From: Listeria valentina
Lineage (GTDB): Bacteria > Bacillota > Bacilli > Lactobacillales > Listeriaceae
Direction of reading: 5' to 3'
Length of the DNA: 53,187 bases
NCBI RefSeq assembly: GCF_011800755.1
Contig: NZ_JAATJW010000012.1
Span: 1 to 53,187 of the forward strand
Shown here: positions 24,226 to 33,036 of the stretch, piece after piece
Position numbering within the stretch: position 1 is the stretch's first letter
Layout of the letters: the number at the start of each line of letters is the position of its first letter
Notes under the pieces: generated by a model
Told to the model about the DNA's origin: nothing
The model's database searches: none
Seen by the model: the letters and a program-made list of their open reading frames with translations, nothing else
Made by a program: the position numbers and the translations under genes

Positions 24226-26421
24226 ATGTCTAAAAAAGGAAATGCAAAAAAAGTTTTAACGCTTGCAGCAACGCTAGCGCTTGTAGGTAATGTTTTAGTA
24301 ACTCCGGTAACAGCTTGGGCAGCAGACGCTGAAGAAGCTAGCCAAGTTGATGGCGCGATTGTTACTGAACAAGAACAAAAAGCAGAAGCAACTGAGAACG
24401 CAACAGTTACTGAAGGAAATAATGAAGCAGCAGCTGAAAGCACAACTCCAGCTGTAGATGCAAATACAAACGAAGCTGCTGAAGGTGTTGACCCAGCAAT
24501 CGGAATTTCTGTAGGTTTCACAACAAAAACTACTATTACAGGTGACACTTCTGTAGTAAAACAAGGTCTATCTATTGTTGATGGAGAAACAACTGGTCAC
24601 TTGAAAATCAGTGTACAACGTAGCACTTTAGTTGAAGGAAGTATTGCTGCACAAACAACAGCGTACATTTACTTGCCAGATGAGCTTAAAGAACTTGCAA
24701 ATACAAAAGAATTTGTTGAAAACATCTCTGCGCAGACTGGTCACATGATTTGGGGTGTAGATCGCCAACCAGAACCAGTTAAATCTGAAAAAATCACATA
24801 CAATGCTTCGAAACATCGTTTAGAAGTTGTTAATCCTAAATTTACTGGAACAATTGTTCAACCAGTAAATGGTGTTGTTACGTATGTAGATATAGATTTA
24901 GGGGCTGCTGTTCAAAAATCAGGCGTACGTATTCCGGATGCAATTAACGGAAAATATGCGTTCAAAGGTAAACAACATGGTGGAATCAATCTTATCGGTA
25001 AATTAAGTGATACAGATTATATTTATGTTCAAAAACTTGACCCTGGTTATGGTGTTGAAAAACCAGAAATCGAATTCACTGAACAACGTATTGAAGAAGT
25101 TGAAAAAGACTCTCATTATACAGATGCAATGGCACTTCAAGGTGTAGTAGCTACAGATGCTAAAGACGGTTTAATCAGCAATAAATTGACTGTAACAAGT
25201 AACCAAGTAGATACTCGTACTGAAGGAAATTACCCTGTAACTTATCGTGTTGTAAACAGCACTGGTCTTGCAGCTGAAAAAACTGGGTATGTTAAAGTTG
25301 TTTCTAAATCTGGCGGCGGCAACGGCGGCAATGAAGGTAACGAAACTGAAGGTACCTTAAAATCTGCTGATTACACACTTGGAGAATCAAGCATCGTTGG
25401 TAATTTCGATGGTGATATTAGCTATGCAAAAATCATGATCAACGGAACTGAACTGGGAAGCAAAGGTGGAACATTCAGTAAAGACGGAAGCTATTCTTTC
25501 TGGATTGGTGTAAACACAATCACTAACAAGAACGATAACGTAGTTATCATTGGTTATGACAAAGATGGCAATGAACTAGATCGTAAACAAGTAAACATTA
25601 AAGAACAAGTAGTTGCAACTTCTGGAACAATTAATCCAGGTGCATTCTACGAAGGTTCACAAACAAAAGTTGTTGGAACTTACACAGGCGATGTGAAACA
25701 AGTCGACATTTATGTAGACGGACAGTACAAAGCAACTGGTGGAGATTTCAAAGCTGATGGAACTTTCGACGCTTACACAGGTACTCTTAAAGCTGGCCAA
25801 AAAGTAAAACTAATTGCGTATGATAACTTCAAGCCAAATGAGCGTAAACAATTAGATGAAAAAACAATTACTGTTCAAGGTGCTCCAGTTGTAACTTCTG
25901 GAACAATCAACCCAAGCTCAGCTTATGATAAAGATGTACAAATCACAGGTTCTTATACTGGTGATGTGAAACAAGTTGACGTATACGTTGATGGCGTATA
26001 CAAAGCTAGTGGTGGACACTTTGACTCTAATGGGAACTTCAACGTAAGCACAGGAACCCTAAAAGCTGGTCAAACAGTAAAACTAGTTGCATATGACAAC
26101 TTCAAACCAAATGAACGTCATCAATTAGATGAAAAAACAATCACTGTTCAAACTATGTCGAGCACGAATCTTGAAGGTAGAATTCTAAGTGCTTCATACA
26201 ACTGGAATACATCTTATGTTGAAGGAACTTACAGTGGCGACATCGAAGTTGCTTACATTGAAGTAGACGGAGTAGTTCAACCTTGGGGTGGATCTTTCAA
26301 CGATGATGGAACTTTCAAGTATTGGACTAAAGCTGTTAAACCTGGTTCGAAAGTAATTGTTCACGGTTATAACAAAACAACTCAACATAAAGAATTAGCG
26401 ACATATTCTTTTGAAGCGTAA
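24226..26421 (+). CDS. Large secreted protein with Ig-like repeats, no visible wall anchor
   Basis: A 731-residue exported protein. A signal peptide covers residues 1-33 (ending TPVTAWA). An acidic Ala/Glu/Thr-rich linker follows at about 34-88, then an unrecognised beta-rich domain at about 90-275. A DUF5011-like Ig domain covers about 283-358 (GVVATDAKDGLISN and NYPVTYRVVN), then a Gly/Asn linker, then four Listeria-style Ig repeats at about 376-460, 464-552, 555-643 and 649-731. Each repeat has a core of the type G-x-Y-T/S-G-D-V/I-K-x-V-x-x-x-V-D-G. Repeats 2 and 3 are nearly identical. No LPXTG, WxL, GW or LysM anchor is seen, and the protein stops right after repeat 4. Role is probably adhesion or matrix binding, by inference. 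Strong AAAGGAG site. Confidence 0.85.
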   Translation: MSKKGNAKKVLTLAATLALVGNVLVTPVTAWAADAEEASQVDGAIVTEQEQKAEATENATVTEGNNEAAAESTTPAVDANTNEAAEGVDPAIGISVGFTTKTTITGDTSVVKQGLSIVDGETTGHLKISVQRSTLVEGSIAAQTTAYIYLPDELKELANTKEFVENISAQTGHMIWGVDRQPEPVKSEKITYNASKHRLEVVNPKFTGTIVQPVNGVVTYVDIDLGAAVQKSGVRIPDAINGKYAFKGKQHGGINLIGKLSDTDYIYVQKLDPGYGVEKPEIEFTEQRIEEVEKDSHYTDAMALQGVVATDAKDGLISNKLTVTSNQVDTRTEGNYPVTYRVVNSTGLAAEKTGYVKVVSKSGGGNGGNEGNETEGTLKSADYTLGESSIVGNFDGDISYAKIMINGTELGSKGGTFSKDGSYSFWIGVNTITNKNDNVVIIGYDKDGNELDRKQVNIKEQVVATSGTINPGAFYEGSQTKVVGTYTGDVKQVDIYVDGQYKATGGDFKADGTFDAYTGTLKAGQKVKLIAYDNFKPNERKQLDEKTITVQGAPVVTSGTINPSSAYDKDVQITGSYTGDVKQVDVYVDGVYKASGGHFDSNGNFNVSTGTLKAGQTVKLVAYDNFKPNERHQLDEKTITVQTMSSTNLEGRILSASYNWNTSYVEGTYSGDIEVAYIEVDGVVQPWGGSFNDDGTFKYWTKAVKPGSKVIVHGYNKTTQHKELATYSFEA
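25351..26418 (+). repeat. Four tandem Ig-repeat units within the secreted protein gene
   Basis: Units run at about 25351-25605, 25615-25881, 25888-26154 and 26170-26418, each 250-270 bases. Units 2 and 3 share long near-identical stretches, for example GGTGATGTGAAACAAGTTGA and its one-base variants near 25688 and 25962, and AAAGCTGG(C/T)CAA near 25790 and 26063. This suggests recent duplication, and unit number may vary between strains. Confidence 0.8.
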
Positions 26422-26440
26422 ACAACTAAGTAAATTCTGA

Positions 26441-26475
26441 TTCATTGAGATACCTCTAATAGGTATCTCAATGAA
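26441..26475 (+). terminator. Perfect 15-base hairpin between secreted protein and lipoprotein genes
   Basis: TTCATTGAGATACCT at 26441-26455 pairs perfectly with AGGTATCTCAATGAA at 26461-26475 around a CTAAT loop. The following tract TTCAATTTT is a poor U-run, so termination may be partial, or the hairpin may act as a processing or mRNA-stability element. No separate promoter is evident before the lipoprotein gene. Confidence 0.6.
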
Positions 26476-26499
26476 TTCAATTTTATGGAGGATATAGGA

Positions 26500-26985
26500 A
26501 TGAAGAAAGTTCTATTAATTTTTAGTGCCTTGTTCGTCGTTTTTCTAACGGCATGTTCAAGTGGTGCTAGTGATAACAAATCCAATGAGGATAAAAAAGA
26601 AACAACGAAACAAAGCGTATCCGTTTCTGAAAACGATAATGCAGTAACGGTCGACAACATGAAAATCACTTTAGAAAACAGTGATGTAAGCAAGGTTTCG
26701 GATAAAGATAATTCTGGTAAAAAAGTCTACAGCTTTAAAGTGAAGGCGGAAAACGTAAGTAATGATCAAAAAGGCATGGGAACAGTTGATTTTATGCTTA
26801 AAACAAGTGATGGCAAAACGGTAATGCCAGATTATAGCTATGCATCGTTTGGGGATTCTTTTGAAAAAGGCGAATCACTTACAGGAACTGTTTATTTTGT
26901 ATTGAAGAAAGGCGTTACGCCAAAAGAATTACAATACAAACCTGGTGATGATGTAAAAGCAACTTGGGAAGTTAAAACGAAATAG
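26500..26985 (+). CDS. DUF4352-like lipoprotein
   Basis: A 161-residue lipoprotein. A type II signal peptide ends in the lipobox LTAC with Cys19 as the lipidated residue. A Ser/Lys/Asp-rich linker follows, then a beta-sandwich domain of the DUF4352 type (VTVDNMKITLENSDV to the closing VKATWEVKTK). Such domains occur in extracellular lipoproteins of unknown role. The ATG at 26500 follows GGAGG at 26486-26491. The gene precedes the polysaccharide cluster by only 25 bases, so it may be its first gene or simply neighbour it. Confidence 0.8.
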   Translation: MKKVLLIFSALFVVFLTACSSGASDNKSNEDKKETTKQSVSVSENDNAVTVDNMKITLENSDVSKVSDKDNSGKKVYSFKVKAENVSNDQKGMGTVDFMLKTSDGKTVMPDYSYASFGDSFEKGESLTGTVYFVLKKGVTPKELQYKPGDDVKATWEVKTK

Positions 26986-27010
26986 AATAGTGAGATAAGA
27001 AGGTGTCAGA

Positions 27011-28291
27011 ATGAAAATTGTTACGATTGGTTTAGGTTATATTGGCTTACCCACAGCCATTATGTTTGCGAACCATGACCAAGAAGTCATTGGTGTCGAT
27101 GTTAAAGAAGATGTTATCAAAATGTTAAATAACGGGCATGTGCACTTGGAAGAGCCTGGACTGGAAGCGGAACTGAAAAAAGCTGTTCAGTCTGGGAACT
27201 TCAAGGCACAGCTAAATGTGGAACCAGCGGATGCGTTTATTGTTGCGGTTCCAACACCGAATAAAGACGATCAGTATAAAAGTTGTGACTTAACGTATGT
27301 TCTTGATGCAGTGAAGTCGCTCGTGCCGGTTCTTGAAAAAGGAAATACGGTAATCGTGGAGTCGACCATTGCCCCACGTACGACAGAAGATTTTGTGAAG
27401 CCGCTGATTGAAGAAGCGGGATTTGAAATTGGAAAAGATATTTTTCTTGTGCACTGCCCAGAACGGGTACTTCCGGGGAAAATTTTACATGAACTAAAAT
27501 ATAATAATCGCATCATCGGTGGTGTGACGAATGCGTGCACGGAAGCTGGAAAAAAAATCTATAGTATTTTCGTTGAAGGCGAACTGATTACTTCTTCGGC
27601 GTCTGCGGCAGAGCTTTCGAAACTGATGGAAAACACTTATCGCGACGTGAATATCGCACTTGCCAATGAGCTTGTGAAAATTGGGGAGGATTTAGATATT
27701 GATGCGCTAGAAGTGATTGAGATGGCCAATAAACATCCACGTGTGAATATTCATTCACCTGGGCCAGGTGTTGGTGGACATTGTCTGGCAGTCGATCCGT
27801 ACTTTATCGTGGCAAGCACACCGGAAACGACACCACTGATTCAAACTGCTCGTGCGATCAATACGTCGATGCCCGATTTTGTTTTCACGAGAACGAAACG
27901 TTTGATGGAACAAATTGATGGAAAGAAAATCACGGTTTTAGGGGTAACGTATAAAGGCAATGTGGATGATATTCGAGAAAGTCCGGCGCTTGAGATCACC
28001 CAGCAATTACTCGATGATGGTAGCTACGAAGTGAGTATTTTTGATCCGCATGTGGATCAAGCTTGGATTGAAAAAGATTGGAAAATAGCGACACGCGAGA
28101 GTGACTTATTGCTTGTTTTAACGGATCATAATGAATTTAAAACATTAACCGAAGCGGATTTAAGCGAGATGAAACAAACGTATGTACTCGATACGAAACA
28201 AATATTCCCAAGTGAAATTGTAGGCGATCAGTATTTATCTCTAGGGAATATTGCCTCGCTAAGTCGGATTGAAAATGTCCCTTCGTTTTAA
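27011..28291 (+). CDS. wecC: UDP-N-acetyl-D-mannosamine dehydrogenase type enzyme (WecC family)
   Basis: A 426-residue nucleotide-sugar dehydrogenase. A Rossmann motif GLGYIGLPTA starts at residue 7, the catalytic Cys258 is in GPGVGGHCLAVDPYF, and the third domain carries VTYKGNVDDIRESPA. The opening GYIGLPTA and the GGHC context are more like WecC (UDP-ManNAc to UDP-ManNAcA, using NAD) than UDP-glucose dehydrogenases, which read GYVGL and xGGxCFPKD. No UDP-GlcNAc 2-epimerase gene is present here, so UDP-ManNAc must come from elsewhere, for example the teichoic-acid linkage pathway. It leads the polysaccharide operon. Confidence 0.8.
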   Translation: MKIVTIGLGYIGLPTAIMFANHDQEVIGVDVKEDVIKMLNNGHVHLEEPGLEAELKKAVQSGNFKAQLNVEPADAFIVAVPTPNKDDQYKSCDLTYVLDAVKSLVPVLEKGNTVIVESTIAPRTTEDFVKPLIEEAGFEIGKDIFLVHCPERVLPGKILHELKYNNRIIGGVTNACTEAGKKIYSIFVEGELITSSASAAELSKLMENTYRDVNIALANELVKIGEDLDIDALEVIEMANKHPRVNIHSPGPGVGGHCLAVDPYFIVASTPETTPLIQTARAINTSMPDFVFTRTKRLMEQIDGKKITVLGVTYKGNVDDIRESPALEITQQLLDDGSYEVSIFDPHVDQAWIEKDWKIATRESDLLLVLTDHNEFKTLTEADLSEMKQTYVLDTKQIFPSEIVGDQYLSLGNIASLSRIENVPSF

Positions 28292-28312
28292 TCAATGGAG
28301 TAGGAGAGTGCG

Positions 28313-29077
28313 ATGGAGGAATTAATTGATTTAAAAAGAATATTTGGCGCGATTAGCCGAGGCAAATGGTACATTTTGGGGGCCATTGGCTTATGTGTGT
28401 GCGTCATGAGTATCTATCTTTGGTTTATTGCCACACCCGTTTATCAAAGTAAGACACAGGTTTTGGTTAACCAAGTGGACTCCAGCGAAAGTAACATTCA
28501 AGCACAAGATGTTCAAGCCAATTTACAGCTTGTGGATACGTATAGTGCGATTGTAACAAGTCCACGAATTTTAAAAGAAGTGGAAAAAGAGTTAGACAAT
28601 AAATATTCTCAATCTGAGCTTGCGAACGCTATTCAAGTTAGCAATAATTCCAATTCACAGATCATTGAAATCGCGGCGGAATTTCCAAGTGCGAAAGGCG
28701 CAACGGAGATTGTGAATAAGACAGCGCAGGTTTTTGAAAGACAAATACCGAATATTATGAAAGTTGATAATGTTACAATCCTTTCACAAGCGCAATATGC
28801 AAAAGGACAGGCTCCTGTTAAACCGCATAAAAGCTTAATGCTAGCCCTTTCGTTTGTTGTGGGTACATTAATTGGTGCGATGATTATCTTCGTTCAAACG
28901 ATCTTTGACCGGACGATTAAAAGTGTGGAAGATTTACAAGAAACGCTTGGGCTTACCGTGCTCGGAACGGTGAATGCCTTTGAACCAGAACAGGTAGAAC
29001 TTGAAAAAAGTGTGGAAGGGGGACGAATAAAAAATGAAAAAAAGAACCGAACGGAAGCAATTAATCGCGTACAATGA
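28313..29077 (+). CDS. Polysaccharide chain-length regulator / BY-kinase activator (Wzz/CapA type)
   Basis: A 254-residue membrane protein of the Wzz family. TM1 spans about residues 19-40, an extracytoplasmic domain runs to about 165, the Pro-rich motif APVKPHKS lies just before TM2, and TM2 spans about 174-197. A short cytoplasmic tail follows, which in Gram-positive systems contacts and activates the partner tyrosine kinase. The end of the gene overlaps the kinase gene by 44 bases, a strong sign of co-translation. Confidence 0.88.
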   Translation: MEELIDLKRIFGAISRGKWYILGAIGLCVCVMSIYLWFIATPVYQSKTQVLVNQVDSSESNIQAQDVQANLQLVDTYSAIVTSPRILKEVEKELDNKYSQSELANAIQVSNNSNSQIIEIAAEFPSAKGATEIVNKTAQVFERQIPNIMKVDNVTILSQAQYAKGQAPVKPHKSLMLALSFVVGTLIGAMIIFVQTIFDRTIKSVEDLQETLGLTVLGTVNAFEPEQVELEKSVEGGRIKNEKKNRTEAINRVQ

Positions 29078-29711
29078 TCCGAACTCTCCTGTGAGTGAGC
29101 AGTTTAAAACGATCCGTGCAGGCATTGATTTTTCAAGTATCGATTCGACCTTCAACACGATTTTGATTACGTCACCAGAAGCGGGAAGTGGCAAGTCCAC
29201 GATTTCAGCGAATTTAGCCGTAGTCAATGCGCAACAAGGCAAGAAAACGCTATTGATTGATGCAGATTTGCGCAAACCAACCATTCATAAGACGTTTTCG
29301 AAGAATCTATATACCGGACTTTCTGCGGTTTTAACGGATGAAATTAATCTTGAAGAAAGTTATCAACCAACAGAAGTGGAAAACTTGTTCGTGTTAACGA
29401 GCGGAGCAATTCCACCGAATCCAAATGAAATGTTGGGTTCGAAAAAAATGGCGAGTGTGCTCGAAGAATTACAACAACTTTTTGATTTAATCATCATTGA
29501 TACGTCGCCGATTACGATCGTATCAGACGCACTTGTTCTTGCGCCGCAAACGGATGGGGTAATCCTCGTTACTCGTTTTGGCTCATCGCTTAAAGAACGG
29601 ACGAAGCAAGCGGTGGAACAAATTCGTATGACACGAGCACCAATCATTGGAGCGGTTTTAAATGGAGTCAGCGAGAAGAAAAGTAATTACTATTATTACG
29701 CTTATAAATAG
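29034..29711 (+). CDS. Bacterial tyrosine kinase of the CpsD/CapB type
   Basis: A 225-residue BY-kinase. Walker A is SPEAGSGKST (47-56), Walker A' is LLIDADLRKP (73-82), Walker B is LIIIDTSP (152-159), and a C-terminal tyrosine cluster NYYYYAYK is the autophosphorylation site. It cycles between phosphorylated and unphosphorylated states to control polymer length and export with the preceding membrane partner. No CpsB-type phosphatase gene is found in this cluster. Confidence 0.92.
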   Translation: MKKRTERKQLIAYNDPNSPVSEQFKTIRAGIDFSSIDSTFNTILITSPEAGSGKSTISANLAVVNAQQGKKTLLIDADLRKPTIHKTFSKNLYTGLSAVLTDEINLEESYQPTEVENLFVLTSGAIPPNPNEMLGSKKMASVLEELQQLFDLIIIDTSPITIVSDALVLAPQTDGVILVTRFGSSLKERTKQAVEQIRMTRAPIIGAVLNGVSEKKSNYYYYAYK

Positions 29712-29789
29712 TTTTGGGATTTAAAGATGCAAAAGTAATAAATGGAAAATTTAAAATAATATCTAATTTGGAAGGGTGATGAACTGAAA

Positions 29790-30551
29790 ATGTATGTGGC
29801 AGAAGGAAATATAGGGAAACGTGTCGAACTTTTGGGAAGTCAGCTGGATTGCTTAACAATGAGCGAAACGATTGAAGAAGTGGCGCGCATTGTGGAAGCA
29901 CGAATTCCGACGCAACATGTTGTTATCAATGCGCATAAGATCAATTTGATGGCTAAAAATCCTGAACTTAAGGCGATTGTGAATGATTGTCCACTCATTA
30001 ATGCGGATGGGCAATCGATTGTCTGGGCAGGGAGAATGCTTGGGTATGACGTGCCAGAACGTGTCACGGGGATTGATTTGTTTTCGGAACTTGTGGCTAT
30101 CGCAGCAGAAAAGGGATGGCGTCCGTTTTACTTCGGGGCAACGGAAGAAGTTGTGGAGGAAGTGGTCGCGAAGCATCAGGCGGAATATCCGGATCTTGAG
30201 ATTGCTGGTTACCGGAATGGCTACTTTGATGAGTCGGAATCCCTTGCGATTGCGGAACAAATTCGCGATAGCAAAGCAGACCTTCTCTTTGTGGCTTTCT
30301 CAAGCCCGCAAAAAGAGTTTTGGATCAATGACTATAAAAATGTGATGAAAGTGCCATTTGCGATGGGAGTCGGTGGAAGCTTTGATGTGATCGCAGGGAA
30401 AACTAAGCGTGCCCCTGTTTGGATGCAAAAAGCTGGACTGGAATGGTTTTACCGCTTTATTCAAGAGCCGCGCCGGATGTTTAGTCGGAGCGTGACAGGC
30501 AATGCCTCGTTTCTCTTTAAAGTCGGCAAAGCGAAGATGCATCGTTATTAA
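29790..30551 (+). CDS. WecG/TagA/CpsF family glycosyltransferase
   Basis: A 253-residue GT26-family transferase. Motifs seen are VVINAHKINLMAKNP near residue 46, LINADGQSIVWAGR with the probable catalytic Asp, PFYFGATEE and LLFVAFSSPQKEFWI. Family members add ManNAc (TagA) or ManNAcA (WecG) to GlcNAc-PP-undecaprenol. With a WecC-type dehydrogenase in the same operon, the donor may be UDP-ManNAcA, but the sequence alone does not decide. The ATG at 29790 follows GGAAGGGTG. Confidence 0.85.
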   Translation: MYVAEGNIGKRVELLGSQLDCLTMSETIEEVARIVEARIPTQHVVINAHKINLMAKNPELKAIVNDCPLINADGQSIVWAGRMLGYDVPERVTGIDLFSELVAIAAEKGWRPFYFGATEEVVEEVVAKHQAEYPDLEIAGYRNGYFDESESLAIAEQIRDSKADLLFVAFSSPQKEFWINDYKNVMKVPFAMGVGGSFDVIAGKTKRAPVWMQKAGLEWFYRFIQEPRRMFSRSVTGNASFLFKVGKAKMHRY

Positions 30552-30571
30552 AAATCGGGAGGCTACAAAGC

Positions 30572-31690
30572 ATGTCAAAACGAATCTATTTTTTGGATTC
30601 ATTAAGAGGAATTGCAGCGGTCACGGTTGTTGCGACGCACCTTGCAGGGACTTTTAAAGAAGAAACGTTGATGAAAGAAATTTTTGAACCACTTGGAAGA
30701 AGTGCAGTCATTTTATTTTTCTTATTAAGTGGCATTGCACTTAGCTTAGCCTTAAAAAACAAAAGTCCATTTACCTGGCAAGATTATGCGGCCTTTTTAG
30801 TCAAACGAATTTGCAGAATCTACCTTCCGTTTCTTGTCATCATTCTTTTAACGGAGTGTTTATATTTCGGGTTCACACCAACGGGTATTCCGAGTTTGTC
30901 GGCGTGGTTCAATACGGTCGGATCGGGTGCTCTTCAGTGGAAGGTTTTTCTGGAGAATGTTTTTATGGTTGGTAATTATGTGGACCGAATCGATCCTGTT
31001 ATTTGGTCGCTCATTATTGAACTTCGGATTTCAATTGTTTTCCCGCTTTTCTATTACCTTGTTGAACGCAAAGGTGTGAAGTGGGGCGTCGGATTGATTG
31101 GCTTATCGTTTGGATTTGGGACGGCTCTTCTATTCGTCATAGATCAGCAGTTTTTAATTGGACAAACGATTTTCCATCTAGGATTTTTCATCATTGGTAT
31201 CTTGATGACACTTCACTGGGAAGCGATTCGAGCATTTACGAGAAATCAAAAAGTACTGGTTATGCTCGCTTCGATGGCCCTTTATTTCCACGGATTTGCA
31301 CTAATTATAACGGGCATTCATTTGCCACAGGTGTTCTCGGACGTGGTCATTGGTACCGGCTGTGTAGGCATACTTCTCGTTTGTTACCAGTCAAAAAAAG
31401 CACAAGATTTTCTTGCTCGACCGGTTTATCTGTTCTTAGGAAAGATTTCGTTTAGCGTTTATCTGGTGCATTGTGTAGTGTTTATCCCTTGGATTTATTT
31501 ACTACATCAAATGATTTCATCAGTCGTTGTCATTGAATTACTTAGTTTGCCGCTTATCTTTATCGTTGCTTACCTTTCGTACTTGTTATTCGAAAAACCA
31601 GCACAACAATTTGGGCGCAAACTTGGAAAGCAAATCAGTCAATTTCACTTGCAACTTTCCGAGCCAAACAAGGAAAGGACTAATGGATAA
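30572..31690 (+). CDS. Acyltransferase 3 family membrane protein
   Basis: A 372-residue integral membrane O-acyltransferase with about ten hydrophobic helices. The family opening YFLDSLRGIAAVTVVATHLA carries the conserved Arg and His. The later FLLSGIALSLAL and GKISFSVYLVHCVVF segments also fit. It probably O-acetylates sugars of the polymer or of the lipid-linked repeat unit. A GGGAGG site lies before the ATG. Confidence 0.88.
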   Translation: MSKRIYFLDSLRGIAAVTVVATHLAGTFKEETLMKEIFEPLGRSAVILFFLLSGIALSLALKNKSPFTWQDYAAFLVKRICRIYLPFLVIILLTECLYFGFTPTGIPSLSAWFNTVGSGALQWKVFLENVFMVGNYVDRIDPVIWSLIIELRISIVFPLFYYLVERKGVKWGVGLIGLSFGFGTALLFVIDQQFLIGQTIFHLGFFIIGILMTLHWEAIRAFTRNQKVLVMLASMALYFHGFALIITGIHLPQVFSDVVIGTGCVGILLVCYQSKKAQDFLARPVYLFLGKISFSVYLVHCVVFIPWIYLLHQMISSVVVIELLSLPLIFIVAYLSYLLFEKPAQQFGRKLGKQISQFHLQLSEPNKERTNG

Positions 31691-31704
31691 AGGAGGCGTG
31701 ACCA

Positions 31705-33036
31705 TTGACTAAAAATAAGCCATTAAATATTTATTTCTTTTTCGTCATCATGTCGGTTTTTCCGCTAGTTGACTTCTTAAATGGGCTTTTTATCAGCTTC
31801 AATGTCCCTTTGCCGCTTGGTACGGCATATCGCTTCTTTTGTGTGGTGTACTTGGTTGCTTGCATTCTTCATGCAGGTTTAAGAAAAAATCTTTATACGC
31901 TGATATCCATTAGCTTTATCGTTGGGTCGCTCATGTTGCTATTTTTACAAGCGATTGTTCTGCAAAACTCAATGACCTTTTTGTTCGCAGACCTAGCCGT
32001 TTTCACGAAATTTTTCTTATGGGTTCTGATTGCCTACTTTGTTTATCAACGCAAGGAAATCTTTTTAACCATGAATTACAGCAAAATTTTTCTAGCCGTA
32101 AGCATTCTATTTACGCTAGAGATGCTGATTCCTTATTTTTTAAATGTTGGAAACCAAGCGTATGTGAATAGTAATGCGGGCTATAAAAGCTTTTTCTTCG
32201 CAAGTAATGATTTAACGATTGCCTTTATGATTAATGCCACATTTGTGGGCTGGCACTTCATAAAAGCACTCGAAAAAAAAGCTGTGTTTCAAACGCTAGC
32301 TCTCATGGTGCTTTATCTAGGCATCATCGTTACCTTGATTTTAATCAGTACAAAAACAGGCATTATTTACGGCATTTTATTTACCGTAGGCATTTTGATC
32401 CACTTTCTACTTTTCCAAAAAAACTTTAAACCGATTTATCGTCTCGTCATCTTCATCATAGCGGTGGCAGCTTTAATTGGGCTCGTCACAGCGGGGTGGG
32501 ATTTCATTATCTCGGCAACATCCGGAATGGTAGATCGGATCACTTATTTTTACCGTTTGTACAACGGAAACTTAGTCAGACTTTTAACGAGTTCACGAAG
32601 TGACTATATGGTGGCTGGCTACGAGTTGTTTGCGGATAATCGCAATAATTTCTTGATTCCGCTTATCGGTTTTGGCTTTGAATATCGTTCGATTAATTTT
32701 GAACGATATGGCCTTATTGAAATGGATCCGGTAGATGGCCTTTATGCACTTGGATTAATCGGGGTTGTACTCACTACAGTGATACTTGGTTATTTCTTCT
32801 TTGTATCACTTAAAAAACAAAATCGCAGTATTTATACAATCGCCTTCATGGTTCTGATGTTCTATAGCATTTCAGCAGGACATGTGATGTTTTCAGCACT
32901 ATCTTCAACCATGCTCGGGCTTGTGTGCGGCGGGATACTTTTACAAAAATACAAGCATTCTTCTGAAGAGGAAGAAGAAGCCGTTTCGAAGGAAGTGAAA
33001 CAAAGTGAATATATTGATGGTCGGACCGAAGTCTGA
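31705..33036 (+). CDS. Wzy-like O-antigen/capsule polymerase
   Basis: A 443-residue protein with about eleven to twelve hydrophobic helices and a large outside loop around residues 270-350 that contains RITYFYRLYNGN and SSRSDYMVAGYELF, typical of O-antigen ligase/polymerase family proteins. It has an acidic cytoplasmic C-terminus (EEEEEAVSKEV). The start is a TTG at 31705 with AAGGAGG at 31690-31696 eight bases before it. It overlaps the next transferase gene by 32 bases. Assigned as the polymerase because it is the only such membrane protein in a cluster that also has a flippase. Confidence 0.78.
   Translation: MTKNKPLNIYFFFVIMSVFPLVDFLNGLFISFNVPLPLGTAYRFFCVVYLVACILHAGLRKNLYTLISISFIVGSLMLLFLQAIVLQNSMTFLFADLAVFTKFFLWVLIAYFVYQRKEIFLTMNYSKIFLAVSILFTLEMLIPYFLNVGNQAYVNSNAGYKSFFFASNDLTIAFMINATFVGWHFIKALEKKAVFQTLALMVLYLGIIVTLILISTKTGIIYGILFTVGILIHFLLFQKNFKPIYRLVIFIIAVAALIGLVTAGWDFIISATSGMVDRITYFYRLYNGNLVRLLTSSRSDYMVAGYELFADNRNNFLIPLIGFGFEYRSINFERYGLIEMDPVDGLYALGLIGVVLTTVILGYFFFVSLKKQNRSIYTIAFMVLMFYSISAGHVMFSALSSTMLGLVCGGILLQKYKHSSEEEEEAVSKEVKQSEYIDGRTEV

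Noticed and set aside
25351-26418. CRISPR-like repetition
   Set aside because: The repeats are 250-270 bases long, coding, and correspond to protein Ig domains without spacers.
29983-30345. 120-codon frame on the plus strand inside the TagA-like gene
   Set aside because: Out of frame inside a well-supported transferase, with no Shine-Dalgarno sequence.
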